Origin: Hygrophila difformis
Taxonomy: Eukaryota > Streptophyta > Magnoliopsida > Lamiales > Acanthaceae
Length of the DNA stretch: 64,000 nucleotides
Assembly (NCBI GenBank): GCA_030278955.1
Contig: JAOANR010000003.1
Location: forward strand, 55,586,902 to 55,650,901
Direction: 5' to 3'
Positions within the stretch are counted from its first letter, which is position 1, and each line of letters begins with the position of its first letter. Of this stretch, positions 10,444 to 21,040 are shown piece by piece. A model generated the notes under the pieces. It searched no databases. It was not told where the DNA came from and worked only from the letters and a program-made list of their open reading frames with translations. Both the position numbers and the translations under genes were made by a program.

Positions 10444-10878
10444 GTCTACCCCCCTTAAGAATCAACTTCGTCCCCGAAGTTGGGTGTTAGCTTCTCGCGA
10501 GCTTGGAACTAAGGTCCTTTCTATTTTGTGCTATTGTTTGAATGCGTGATTGTATCATTATGTGTTGTTGTTCTTGATGTTGTTTTTATTATTTTATTAT
10601 ATCGTTCGACTGAACTCAGAATTGAAATTTCCAAGTTGCCTACGTACCCTGTGAAGGGATCAAGTCATGACGTAGTTCAAAACAGTTTGAATTTGTTTAT
10701 TCGAAATACAAAATATTCGGAATAGAATATTCGGGTCGTTACATCCTCCCCCCCTTAAGATTACAGTTATGTCCCCATAACTGCCTATGTATTATTCGCA
10801 AACAGGTTCGGGTATCGTTGCCCATGATCCTTCCTCATTGAGCTGGCAGGTCAGCTTGATCGATGTCGTTCAATCGTC
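10444..10878 (-). promoter_or_regulatory. 3' non-coding region with two hairpin/purine-tract modules
   Basis: After the gag stop (minus strand) comes a hairpin, CAGTTATG-GGGA-CATAACTG, then CTTAAGGGGGGGAGGA followed by TGTAACGACCCG, which looks like an LTR start. About 250 bp later a second hairpin, CAACTTCG-GGGA-CGAAGTTG, is followed by CTTAAGGGGGGTAGAC and the true LTR. The second tract is the functional polypurine primer by position. The first looks like an older or duplicated copy of the same module. Confidence 0.7.
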
Positions 10879-11937
10879 CTATGGCTCCTCTGGTTGGGGG
10901 TTTACCAAATCTAGCCTCTTCTCAATCCCCTCCTCACGAACATTGCATTCTCTAATCATGTGGTCTTCCCCACCACATCTATAACAAGTCCCGCGCCTTG
11001 GGCATTCGCGCACCAGATGGGCTTGGTGGCACTGCGGGCAACGTGGTATGACTGTATGACGTATGCCGTTTCTCCCATAATTGAAACCTTTATTCTTATT
11101 CTCCTTAAAATTGCCATTGCTAATGTTTCGATTCTTTTTCTCAAACTCTTGCGAGACCTTGCTCGACTTACCGGTTTCCTTACGCTTCAGTTGCTGGACT
11201 CGATCAATTGCTACAGCTCGATCGTAAACCGTCTGCAGGTTTGTAAATTGTCCTACTGCAAGTATCTCCCGGATACTAAGGTTCAGACCCATCTCGAATT
11301 TCTGAGCCTTGTCAGAGTCAGTTGGTACTATCCTTGTAGCAAATCGCACCAATTCCTTGAATTTGGTGTAGTACTCTTGTACTGTTTGCGCTCCTTGTCT
11401 GAGGTTGATGAATTCCTCGTACTTTGCGGTCTTGGTGCTCAGTGGGTAGAATCTTTCTCTCAAGGCTTCTTTAAGTCCTTCCCAGGTGTAGGATTCTTCA
11501 TCTTCCTCTGAATTCGTTTGAAGGTTTTGCCACCACTCATCGGCTTCGCCTCCTAAGTAGTAGGTCGCTACACATATCTTCTCCTCGTCGGGGCATTTGA
11601 TAGCGTCCAAAAGTTTGTCAAAGGTACGGATCCAACCCTCCAACTTGGCCGGATCCTCTTGCCCGTCATAATGGGGTGGGTTGTAGGGGTTTACCAATGC
11701 CAAGTAGTTGACTCGGGCTACTGGCGGAGGTATTGCCGCCTGTGCCCTATGCACCTCGGCATTTCCTAATGCTACGAGTACTTCTTCTACCATCCTTAAA
11801 CGTTCATCCATGTTGTTGGGAATAGGAGGCGCTCGATCTCCTACGTTCAGAGGATTCTCATTGTTGTTAGGTGCGTTTGGGAGGTCAGTGTCAGTGCCGT
11901 TTGGGCTTACCTTCCTCAGTTTTCTTTTAGGTGCCAT
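10879..11937 (-). CDS. gag: Gag of non-autonomous gypsy element, copy 1
   Basis: The ATG at 11937 (MAPKRK) is preferred over one six codons upstream; about 352 residues. The retrotransposon gag core is clear: the PPHYDGQEDPAKLEGW motif near residue 95, EADEWWQNL, and RERFYPL..EFINLRQG. Two CCHC zinc knuckles lie near the C-terminus, CPQCHQAHLVREC (short first spacing) and CYRCGGEDHMIREC. Gag would form the particle and bind the element RNA. It is clearly homologous to the Tekay gag at 16377-17552 but divergent. The frame is intact and stops before any protease, so the element supplies structural protein only and must borrow enzymes. Confidence 0.88.
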   Translation of the reverse strand: MAPKRKLRKVSPNGTDTDLPNAPNNNENPLNVGDRAPPIPNNMDERLRMVEEVLVALGNAEVHRAQAAIPPPVARVNYLALVNPYNPPHYDGQEDPAKLEGWIRTFDKLLDAIKCPDEEKICVATYYLGGEADEWWQNLQTNSEEDEESYTWEGLKEALRERFYPLSTKTAKYEEFINLRQGAQTVQEYYTKFKELVRFATRIVPTDSDKAQKFEMGLNLSIREILAVGQFTNLQTVYDRAVAIDRVQQLKRKETGKSSKVSQEFEKKNRNISNGNFKENKNKGFNYGRNGIRHTVIPRCPQCHQAHLVRECPRRGTCYRCGGEDHMIRECNVREEGIEKRLDLVNPQPEEP

Positions 11938-12477
11938 TTCTCTGTTGTTAAGCACGCGAAGATGAGTTTCTAAGTGATCAAGATCTAGGACTAAGGCAAA
12001 GTTAGTTTTTAGCAGGCGCTCCTAAGTCAAAGTCATGTCGAATACTAATTTAAGAGTGTCTTCATAGAGTCGATGATTCTCATAAAAAGAGTGAGTGCAA
12101 TTATGTATGTATGCATATGCAATCCCCAAAAAAAAAAAAAAAAAATTAATGCATGCATTCATTTATCCATGGGTTTTAAAAATAAATTTATTCCATGGAT
12201 AGATTTTAAAAGAATAAGGGTAAAACATTTGAGCCCCTCTATTGGGCCAAAAAAAGTAAATTATTTGGGCTTGAGTAAAACAAAGGTATCGGGCTAAAAA
12301 TAATTCTTGGGCTTCAAAAAAATATTTGGGCTTCTAAATTTTTTTATTTTTTTTGGTTAAAAATTTGGGCTTTAACTTCAAAATAATAATTGGGCTCTTT
12401 AAAATATATTACTAGTTTAGAAATAATAACTTTAAAAATAATAATACTTTAAAAATAATAGTTTAAAAATATTCCGG
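11938..12477 (-). other. 5' leader of gag-only element, copy 1
   Basis: 540 bp between primer site and gag without a long frame. On the plus strand it holds at least seven TTGGGCTT/TGGGCY motifs between about 12230 and 12400, an A-run at 12128-12145 and simple AT repeats. TGGGCY (site II) motifs are known promoter elements of plant housekeeping genes, but their role here is unknown. Confidence 0.6.
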
Positions 12478-12489
12478 GCTCTGATACCA
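12478..12489 (-). other. Primer-binding site, initiator Met-tRNA
   Basis: TGGTATCAGAGC (minus strand) lies 3 bp after the end of LTR A2. It matches the 3' end of plant initiator Met-tRNA. The same site starts the internal region of copy 2 (36893-36904). Confidence 0.9.
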
Positions 12490-12492
12490 CTT

Positions 12493-12697
12493 TGTAACAC
12501 CCCGGATTTGATAACCCAGGCCGAGGTGTCACCGCCGCACCTCCATAGCAAGACACGGTTTCTCCGAGCTTGCTAAAGAGATGCAAGGCTATAAGTGTTG
12601 GAAAAAAAAAGGTTTTAAAAGCAAGTCCGGAAATACATATATTTAAAAATAATAATCATCCATACACGCAGATATAAGTTGTGCAGCGGAAATAAAG
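12493..12697 (-). mobile_element. LTR A2, left fragment
   Basis: The first 205 bp of the middle LTR. It is cut at 12697 by the Tekay-like element and continues at 23826. The TAAAG at 12693-12697 is repeated at 23821-23825 and is the duplication of that insertion; the uninterrupted site is visible in LTR A1 near 7705. Confidence 0.92.
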
Positions 12698-15321
12698 TGT
12701 AATACCCGAGAAATCAACATCGAGTATTAAATCCGAAAAATTAATTAATTGAATTAATTAATTGGATTTAACTATCGCAACCGAAATAATTCCGGGAGAG
12801 CGGAATTAAATATTTTCGCACGATAGCAACTCGAAGAGAGTTATCGGAATATCCAACAATCGGATAATCCAATATGATTTTTAAAAAGAACAAAAATCAT
12901 ATTATATAAAAAAAAAAAAAAAAAAAAAAAGAAAAGGGCCGCAGCCTGTGGTGGCGCGGTGGCCGCGCGGTGGCGCGCCACCAGCGCGCCACCATGCAGG
13001 GGCTGCAGCCCCTACGCGTTCAACGCGTTTTGGCGAGGTGAGGGCTTCTACTTCGAACTTGGATGCATGGAATCGAGCCACAATCATGGTCCAGACCCTT
13101 AGGAGTGTTTGGGGACTCTATTGGATGAATTTGGAAGTCTCTAGAAGCTTACAAGTTGGGATAAGGTTGGATGCATGTTCTAGAAACATTCATTGAACAC
13201 CTTGGGAATTTGGTGGGATGAATGTGGATTAATGGGGTGAAATTTCGAGAATGACTGCATTGAGTCATGTCTAACCTTCCCTAGGGGCTTAATGTCAGTC
13301 ATTAGGAGCATTAAGCACTCTAGATATCAACAAACCAACCCCAAAATCACCCTCCACTCCCTTAATCCGAAAATCAGTTTTCTCTTGGAGTGTTGAGAGT
13401 TCTTTGAGTGTATTCATCTTGTTCTTGGGGCTTTGGTCGAGTTGAAGCATTCCAATCCCTTCTCCTACGTCTAGGTAAGGATTCTAATCCAATTCCTTGT
13501 TCTTTAATTCGAATCCTAGGCCCTAACATCAAGTTTCTATCCAAACACCTCAAAATAGGATTCGTTCGGTAGATCTTGGAGGTTGGAGTCTGTTCCGGTC
13601 GAGTTTGAGGATTCAACCATTGAAGTTTTCGACACTCCACTCTTGAGAAGTAAGTTAATGATGTGCATATCGATTTTTAGAGTGTTTGGTTGAGTATTCT
13701 TCGAGATATGGTTCGAATTCCATCTAGTGCCAAATCTGTATTTTAGGGTTTCTTCCGAGTATGTTTTCTTGTTGTGCTTTTCTCGCCTAGATCCGTTCAC
13801 TTTTGGAAGAACTTGTCTAAATGAAAAATGTTCCTAATGCTTTAAAGATGATGTCTGTAAATTTTCATAATTTTTGGAATTGATTTGGTCGACGAAATCA
13901 GATCTGGTATTTTCTGCTATGTTTGATGACAGATTCAGGTTCCGAGCATGTTCAGTTTTGTGGTTCCTATTTCTCCTAGCTATGGTCGTTTTTGATGGTC
14001 GACTTCTTCATGAAAATTGTTCATCTATGTGTCTAGTTTACTCCTGTTAAATTTCAGAATTTTTGGATCAATATTCGAATTGTTATGGATTTTTAAGCAA
14101 GCTGTGGTCGAATGAACAGTGGTATTTGCACCCTTTTGAAAACAAGTTTCTGAAATGCATTTTTTTGAGTGACTTAGAGTCCGAATTTGCTAAGGCCTAT
14201 TTCTGAGAAAAATGTTTATTTTGATGTCGCCTAGCACCTGTAAAATTTTCAGAATTTTTCACGAAGTTTTACTACATTTCCTAATTCGATTTTGAAAACT
14301 GCCACAGTGTAGTCTTACCGGTGAAAATTGGTTTCGTACGTTTCGGTAGATTTTGAGTCGATTGCTACTCTTTTACGAATCCTATGAATTCTGGAAATGT
14401 AGATATATGTTGTGATGATTAAAATGTGGTTTTGAAACTTTGTGAGTTTTGATCGAGTTAGATGTTCAATTTAGAGGGTAAGTGCACTTGGCGTGGGCTC
14501 GTTGGGCCGCCCCCTCTTTTTGGTGGCCAAAACGGCGCCAATGAAATATTGTTATGTTGCGTGATTGTATGAGTCTATACTCCTAGGTGTATCCGTAGGG
14601 GTTACCTAGGGCTCCGGAGTGTGTCTGTATAGGGTCCGCTGCTCTCACATTGTGGATACCGTCGGCTTGTGGACATAAGTGCCCAAGCGGGTAATTGATC
14701 CCAAAACGGCTAAGGCCCTGGATCGTTGATACCGGCAGCTTGTGGACATAAGCGCCCAAGCGGGTAATGGTTTGGATGTCCTCGATCAAAATGAACATTG
14801 GTGTGGTAACGTATAAAAGAAATCCCCGTAAATTATTTTTTTGACTCGTTCGTTAGATTAAATTCCTAATTTTTTTATTACTCTTCTAAATCTTTAAATT
14901 TTGTTATGCTATCCGTTAACTTACTCAGTACCGTTTGTACTGATAAATTTTTATTTCCTATTTTTCGCAGAGTAAGTGTTGGCGCATTGGGATGGGACTT
15001 TGCAAGATTAAGGACTTGTCGCATTTTATAATTACTTTAAATTTCTGCACTTTGGACTTTACTGTTGGACTTTGGACTTTGGTTTTTGGCCGCCTGTTTG
15101 GCCCCGTTTTATTTGTTTAGCTTCCGCACTGATTATTACTGTGATGCATGAGATACTCTGATTTTAATTCGGGCATGATTGAATAGTTTTTAAATTGTTT
15201 TGAAAAATTGATACAACCTAGCCTTAGCATTTTTCTAGATGAGCTCGACTTGGGTCGGGTCTTGTTTAGAAAAGTGTGGCGGTAATGCCCTGGCCTGGGA
15301 AATCAAATCCGGGGTGTTACA
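12698..15321 (+). mobile_element. 5' LTR of Tekay-like element
   Basis: TGTAATACCCGAG..GGGGTGTTACA. It contains an A-run (12908-12930), then a GC-rich block of nested palindromes (12935-13035, for example GGTGGCGCGCCACC and GGGGCTGCAGCCCC) in otherwise AT-rich DNA, and an imperfect tandem repeat at 14650-14775 (GATACCGNCNGCTTGTGGACATAA). Its termini match those of the gag-only LTRs at the first 10 and last 13 or so bases. Confidence 0.92.
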
Positions 15322-15324
15322 AAG

Positions 15325-15336
15325 TGGTATCAGAGC
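15325..15336 (+). other. Primer-binding site, initiator Met-tRNA
   Basis: TGGTATCAGAGC lies 3 bp after the 5' LTR and marks minus-strand DNA synthesis by the element reverse transcriptase. Confidence 0.92.
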
Positions 15337-15584
15337 CCGAAAATTTTCAAGCTATTATTTTTCGGCCCACTATAGAGGCCCAAATTATTTAATATTATTT
15401 TTAAGTATTTTAAGTATTATTTCCATGGAAAAAAGGGAATTTTATTTTTGAAATCCATGGAAAAGTATATCTTGCAAATTCGACAAGTCTTAAAAACTTA
15501 GTACTATTTTTGGGGGGTAGCATGTGCATTAACAAATTATTTTCATGTGTGGCATATCGCTTAATGTAAAATTTGCATGATTAG

Positions 15585-16046
15585 ATGGCCGACCCGAGGT
15601 TACAAGATTCCATCATGCGTTTATTGTGCTCCATGTCGGATATCACGCACGAACTTCGCCATATCTCTAGGGATGCCGCAAACGATAGAAATAGGATTGT
15701 GGCTATAGAGGAGAGGATGGAGGCTATGACCATTAGGAGTACCCAGATGGCTGCTCGCCATGATGCTCTTGCGGCCGAGTTCGAGGATTGCAGACACCAC
15801 GTGCATATGCTTCAGGGACGCATCTTTGCGTTGGAGGAAGTCATTGTTGGGCTGCAAAACCAGCTTAACCCCGAACCCGAGATGGAAGAGGAGGAGGAGT
15901 TTGACCCCGACGAGTTCATCAACGTTGAGGAGGAAGAGGAGGACCCCGAGGAGGTTGTGGAGAACCCTCCACTGCCTCTTGATACCGATGAGGAGATCGA
16001 GGCTGATCGCCGGATGCTTGGCTATTCTCCCGACTACTTGATCTAG
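15585..16046 (+). CDS. Extra coiled-coil/acidic ORF upstream of gag (153 aa)
   Basis: An intact 153-codon frame between primer site and gag. Residues about 10-95 form a predicted helical region with hydrophobic heptads, with charged residues between. Residues 97-145 are extremely acidic (runs of Glu and Asp with VEN-PPLPLD). There are no cysteines of a zinc finger and no membrane segment. It is not part of the gag frame, and the gag-only element has no counterpart. Most plant gypsy chromoviruses begin with gag, so a separate protein here is unusual. Possible roles are RNA or particle chaperone, or interaction with chromatin; none can be shown from sequence. Confidence 0.65.
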   Translation: MADPRLQDSIMRLLCSMSDITHELRHISRDAANDRNRIVAIEERMEAMTIRSTQMAARHDALAAEFEDCRHHVHMLQGRIFALEEVIVGLQNQLNPEPEMEEEEEFDPDEFINVEEEEEDPEEVVENPPLPLDTDEEIEADRRMLGYSPDYLI

Positions 16047-16376
16047 ACTTTATCTTGCGTTCTATCTTGTTGGACTTTTACCGCTTTTCGCTACTAGTTT
16101 CTTATCATTTCCGTACCTATTATTATCGCGTATTGATTATCTTGATGGTACCACATTTTCTGTAGTGGTGACCTAGTAGTATTCGATGTAGTAGCCTTGT
16201 TATTAAATCGTTATCATCTAGTGGAATTTCGTATTTAGTATTCTCTTTCCTTTTCTTGCCCATGTCAGTGATCTTTAACACTTAGAACCTTTGAGACTGA
16301 GTTCTAACCCTAGTCTAACTTGACTATTGACTTTCATCTAACTGCGAATCTAACCTCTGCGTGCTTGAACATCAGA

Positions 16377-17552
16377 ATGCCGCCCAGAGGGAGACCTAGA
16401 GCTGAGATCCCAGTGCATGAGAATGTTAATGCTCCAGCGGATGCTAACCCACCGAATCCGGGAGTTCAAGCTAACCCCGCTCCCAACGCACTTGATGAGA
16501 GGTTGAGGACAGTTGAGCAAGTTCTCGTTGCTCTAGGAAATGCTGAAGTCAACCGAGCTCAAGCAGCAGTACCACCCCCAGCAGCTCGGATAAATTATCT
16601 GGCGATGGTGAACCCTTACCAGCCGCCTCATTACGAGGGACAGGAGGATCCCGCGAAGTTGGAGGACTGGCTGAGGACTTTTGACAAACTGCTTACTGCC
16701 ATCAGGTGTCCCGCGAATGAGAAGGTTGGCGTAGCTGTGTACTACCTGAGAGGAGAGGCTGACGAATGGTGGCAAAACCACCAAGAAGGACTTGCTGATG
16801 GTGAACATGCCTACTTCTGGGAGGAGTTTAAGGAGATGATGAGGGAAAGGTTCTATCCCCTCAGCATAAAGACTGCTAAGTATGAGGAATTCATTCATCT
16901 CCGACAAGGCACCCAGACAGTTCAAGAATACTATGCGAAGTTTAAGGAGCTCGTCCGATTCGCTCCAAGGCTGGTACCAACCGATGCTGATAAAGCCCAG
17001 AAATTCGAGATGGGGCTGAATCTCAGCATCCGAGAGATCTTGGTTGGCGGACAGCACACTACTCTGCAAGCTGTTTATGATCGTGCAGTGGCAATTGCAC
17101 GGGTACAGCAGCTGAAGCGCAAGGATCACGGAGAGGCGAGCAAGGGCCTAAACAATTTCGATAAGAGGAATCGGAACAACAACTCTGGAAATCACTTCAG
17201 AAGGGGGAATGACCAAGGAAGGAATGATGGTCAAAGGAAGCCGGACAACAGAGAACTTAACCGAGGAGGCCAAGGAGGTTGGAGGCCGGATAACCAGGGC
17301 GCCTTCATACCCAGATGCCGGGAATGCAACCTTCCGCACTTGGTGCGTGAATGCCCAAGGCCGGGCCATTGCTACCGGTGTGGCCGAGAAGGTCACATGA
17401 AGAAGGAATGCCGGACGAGGGAGGACCGCATTGACAAGAGACTGGACCTGATAAACCGTCCTCAGGGCAACAGGCCAGCCGGGCCAAACCAGCAGGACAA
17501 CCAAGGGCAGAGATTCCCGCAGGCACAGAGGCCACCTCAGAATCCAAACTAG
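16377..17552 (+). CDS. gag: Gag of Tekay-like element
   Basis: The ATG at 16377 (MPPRGRPR) gives a 391-residue protein; an earlier in-frame ATG at 16320 adds a less typical N-terminus. The gag core shows PPHYEGQEDPAKLEDW, EADEWWQN and RERFYPL..EFIHLRQG. After a basic Asn/Gly/Arg-rich linker come two zinc knuckles, CRECNLPHLVREC and CYRCGREGHMKKEC. A Pro/Gln-rich tail follows. The gag frame is the same as pol and is separated from it by one TAG at 17550-17552, either a mutation or a leaky stop. The product would assemble the virus-like particle and bind genomic RNA. Confidence 0.92.
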   Translation: MPPRGRPRAEIPVHENVNAPADANPPNPGVQANPAPNALDERLRTVEQVLVALGNAEVNRAQAAVPPPAARINYLAMVNPYQPPHYEGQEDPAKLEDWLRTFDKLLTAIRCPANEKVGVAVYYLRGEADEWWQNHQEGLADGEHAYFWEEFKEMMRERFYPLSIKTAKYEEFIHLRQGTQTVQEYYAKFKELVRFAPRLVPTDADKAQKFEMGLNLSIREILVGGQHTTLQAVYDRAVAIARVQQLKRKDHGEASKGLNNFDKRNRNNNSGNHFRRGNDQGRNDGQRKPDNRELNRGGQGGWRPDNQGAFIPRCRECNLPHLVRECPRPGHCYRCGREGHMKKECRTREDRIDKRLDLINRPQGNRPAGPNQQDNQGQRFPQAQRPPQNPN

Positions 17553-19211
17553 CATGGAAATCAAGGGAGGCCAGTAGGACGCCTGAACGTGATAAATCAA
17601 GCGGACCTAGCTGCTCAAGGCGACGTGATCGAAGGTACGTTTACTGCTTTAAGCGTACCTGTCAAGGTCTTATTTGACTCAGGAGCGAGTTGCTCTTTGA
17701 TTTCCACGAGAACTATATCTGCGTTAGATCTACCAGCTCCGAATAACATTAACTTAGGAATCCAATTACCATCGGGTAAGATAGTATCGTGTTCCAAACG
17801 ATATGACGGGATCCCGATAGTAATCAAGAACACTGAATTCTTTGCGAATCTCATAGAATTTGACCTTAAGGATTTCGACATCATTTTGGGAATGGACTGG
17901 TTGACGAGGTACAAGGCTGTCATCGAATGCCAGAAGCAGAAGATCTCGTTGGCGAAGAGTCGCGGAAAGAAGGTCATTTACTATATGCAGCCTCAGAAGA
18001 AAGGTGCCAAGATAGTAAATGCATTAAAGTTCTGCAATCTCATGCAGAAGGGATACCAACTGTACGCGTGCTACGTGCATAGTCTGGAAGGCGAGGAGAA
18101 CAAGATCGACAATATCCCCGTCGTGAACGAATACCCAGATGTCTTCCCGGAGGATATCCCAGGAATGCCTCCTGAGCGAGAAGTGGAGTTCACGATCGAT
18201 CTCGTGCCCGGAATCGAACCGGTGTCGAAGGCACCATATCGCATGGCGCCTGCTGAGATGAAGGAGCTGAAAGAACAACTAGAGGAGTTGTTATCTAAGG
18301 GATATATTCGGCCGAGCACATCACCGTGGGGAGCTCCAGTCCTGTTCGTGAAAAAGAAGGACGGCGGACTCCGATTGTGCATCGACTACCGAGGTCTTAA
18401 TCAAGTGACGATTAAGAACAAGTACCCGCTACCTAGGATCGAAGATCTCTTCGATCAACTGAAAGGAGCGTCGGTATTTTCCAAGGTTGATCTAAGGTCG
18501 GGATACCACCAATTGCGTATCGCCGAGAACGATATACCCAAGACAGCTTTCCGAACAAGATATGGACACTACGAATTCACCGTAATGTCCTTCGGTCTGA
18601 CTAATGCTCCCGCAGTATTCATGAACCTCATGAATAGCGTTTTCCGAGAGTTACTAGACACATGTGTAGTCGTATTCATCGACGACATCCTAGTTTACTC
18701 GAGGAATGAGGAAGAGCATAGTAGTCATTTGCACCAAGTACTCGGACTTTTGAGGAAGAATCAACTCTACGCGAAGCTGTCTAAGTGCGAGTTTTGGAAG
18801 AATGAAGTCGCTTTTCTAGGTCATATAGTATCGGCTAAAGGAGTATCAGTCGACCCGGCGAAGATATCAGCAGTGTCTGAATGGCCGGCACCAACAAACC
18901 AGACCGAGGTAAGAAGTTTCCTAGGTCTAGCCGGATACTACCGAAGATTCGTGAAGGACTTTTCTAAAATTGCGAGACCGATGACGCAACTGCTGAAGAA
19001 AGGATTGAAGTTTGATTGGACAGCTGAGTGTGAGCAGTCATTCCGTGAGCTTAAAGGGAGACTCACATCAGCACCGGTTTTAGCGTTGCCATCAGAGACG
19101 GAGGATTATGAGGTGTATAGCGACGCCTCGAAGGAAGGTCTTGGTTGCGTACTAATGCAAAACCGTAGAGTGATTGCTTATGCATCTAGGCACTCAAGAC
19201 GCACGAGGTAA
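17553..19211 (+). pseudogene. pol: Pol, part 1: protease, reverse transcriptase, RNase H (frameshifted)
   Basis: The frame is continuous with gag after the TAG; the first internal ATG is 17589. An aspartic protease appears at [10 protein letters not shown] (17660-17700) and ILGMDWL further on. Reverse transcriptase covers about 18150-18900 with [29 protein letters not shown] and the catalytic FIDDILVYS near 18685. RNase H begins with [14 protein letters not shown] (19110-19150). A one-base loss near 19191, just after YASR, shifts the frame and ends it at 19211; the natural continuation is in the next frame. The enzymes copy the element RNA into DNA in the particle. Confidence 0.93.
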
Positions 19212-21040
19212 ACTACCCGACACATGATCTGGAACTGGCAGCAGTAGTGTTCGCTCTTAAGATCTGGCGACACTATCTATATGGACGAACTTGTCGGATG
19301 TTTACAGATCACAAAAGCCTCAAGTATATATTTACTCAGAAAGAGTTAAATATGAGGCAGAGGAGATGGCTCGAGCTGATCAAAGACTACGATCTGGATA
19401 TAGCCTACCATGAAGGCAAGGCGAACGTCGTGGCGGATGCGTTGAGTCGCAAGACGAGACACACGGCGAACACGCTCATTCTACCTTCGGGACTATATAT
19501 GGACCTAGCTAAGTTAGATACTGAACTAGTCCATTATGGAACCGTGGTGGAGACAGTGAACGCCATAACAATTGAATCTACCGTTTTTGACGAGATTCGA
19601 GAAGCCCAACCGGACGACGAGAATCTCCAGAGAATCAAAGGAAAGATAAGTGAAGGAAAGGCGGTAGGATTCACGATCCATGAAGACGGAAGTGTTCGTT
19701 TTAAAGGAAGATGGTGCGTTCCTCATAAGTGCGAGGAATTGAAGAGGAAGCTCATGGAAGAAGGCCACAGTACACCTTATTCAGTCCACCCTGGTGGGGA
19801 TAAGTTGTACAAAGACTTAAAGAAAATCTATTGGTGGCCGCGGATGAAGAAGGATGTTGCCGACTTTGTGGCTAAATGCATAACCTGCCAGAAGGTGAAG
19901 GCAGTGAGGCAAAAACCGCTAGGATTGGTAAAGCCATTGGAGATCCCAAGCTGGAAGTGGGACAGCATCTCCATGGATTTTGTTTCGGGGTTGCCAAGAT
20001 CTCCCCGAGGAATGAATAAGATTTGGGTAATAGTTGACCGGTTAACGAAGACCGCCATTTTCATACCAATGAAGGAAAATTGGTCGATGGATCAACTAGC
20101 TAAGGCATACATCGAGAATGTGGTCCGAAGGCACGGAGTACCGCATGATATTATCTCGGACCGAGATAGTAGATTCGTCTCCAACTTCTGGACTAAACTA
20201 CAAGAAGCCTTAGGAACCCAAATCAAGATGAGCACAGCTTTTCATCCAATGACGGACGGTCAGACCGAGCGCACGATTCAGACGCTCGAAGACATGCTAA
20301 GGGCGTGTGTACTCGAATTCAAGGGAAGTTGGGAAGACCACTTGCCGTTGATTGAATTCTCGTACAACAACAGTTATCACGCTAGCATAGGCATGGCACC
20401 GTTCGAAGCGCTATACGGACGGAAGTGTCGTAGTCCGTTGTGCTGGACGAAGGATGACGATTCGGTAGTTGTTGGACCGCAGCTCATTGAGGATATGAAT
20501 AGCAAGATCAAGGTGGTTCAACAGAAAATGAAAGCCGCGCAAGATAGGCAGAAGAGTTACGCCGACACTAGGCGGCAAGAGTTAGAATTTGAGGTGGGAG
20601 ACAAGGTCATGCTGAAAGTATCGCCCATGAAGGGGGTGATGCGATTCGGTAAACGAGGAAAGCTGAGTCCTCGCTACATTGGTCCGTACGAGATTTTGGA
20701 TCGTGTAGGTACCTTGGCTTATCGTTTGGCACTTCCACCAGAGTTGTCGCGAGTGCACAACGTATTCCATGTTTCTCAACTGAAGAAATATGTGCACGAC
20801 CCAACTCACGTGTTGCGACCCGACGTGATTGAGCTAGATGATGACTTGACATACGAGGAGTATCCGATCAAGGTACTTGACGTCAAGGAAAGGGTCACAA
20901 GGAACAAGACTGTGAGGATGGTGAAGATCCTATGGTCAAATCATGGCACCGAGGAAGCGACGTGGGAATTGGAAGCGGATATGAAGCAGAGATATCCCAA
21001 CCTTTTCCGAAGCGATTCAGGAGCAGTTATGGGGACATAA
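19212..21040 (+). pseudogene. pol: Pol, part 2: RNase H end, integrase, chromodomain
   Basis: In the shifted frame RNase H continues ([30 protein letters not shown] at 19435-19455). Integrase follows. The zinc-binding H..H..C..C pattern is at about 19755-19890 (ending CITCQK). The catalytic D, D and E lie in SMDFVSGLP (19970), ISDRDSRF (20155) and [13 protein letters not shown] (20260-20290). A GPY/F-type module (YIGPYEIL) is near 20680. The C-terminus, about 20865-21015, is a chromodomain-like region ending [14 protein letters not shown], typical of Tekay-clade chromoviruses and thought to direct integration to heterochromatin. It ends at the hairpin/purine-tract module. Confidence 0.92.

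Noticed and set aside
10960..11511. Plus-strand open frame of 183 codons opposite gag
   Set aside because: It is an antisense shadow of the gag frame; it has no domain and the same shadow is at 35380-35931.
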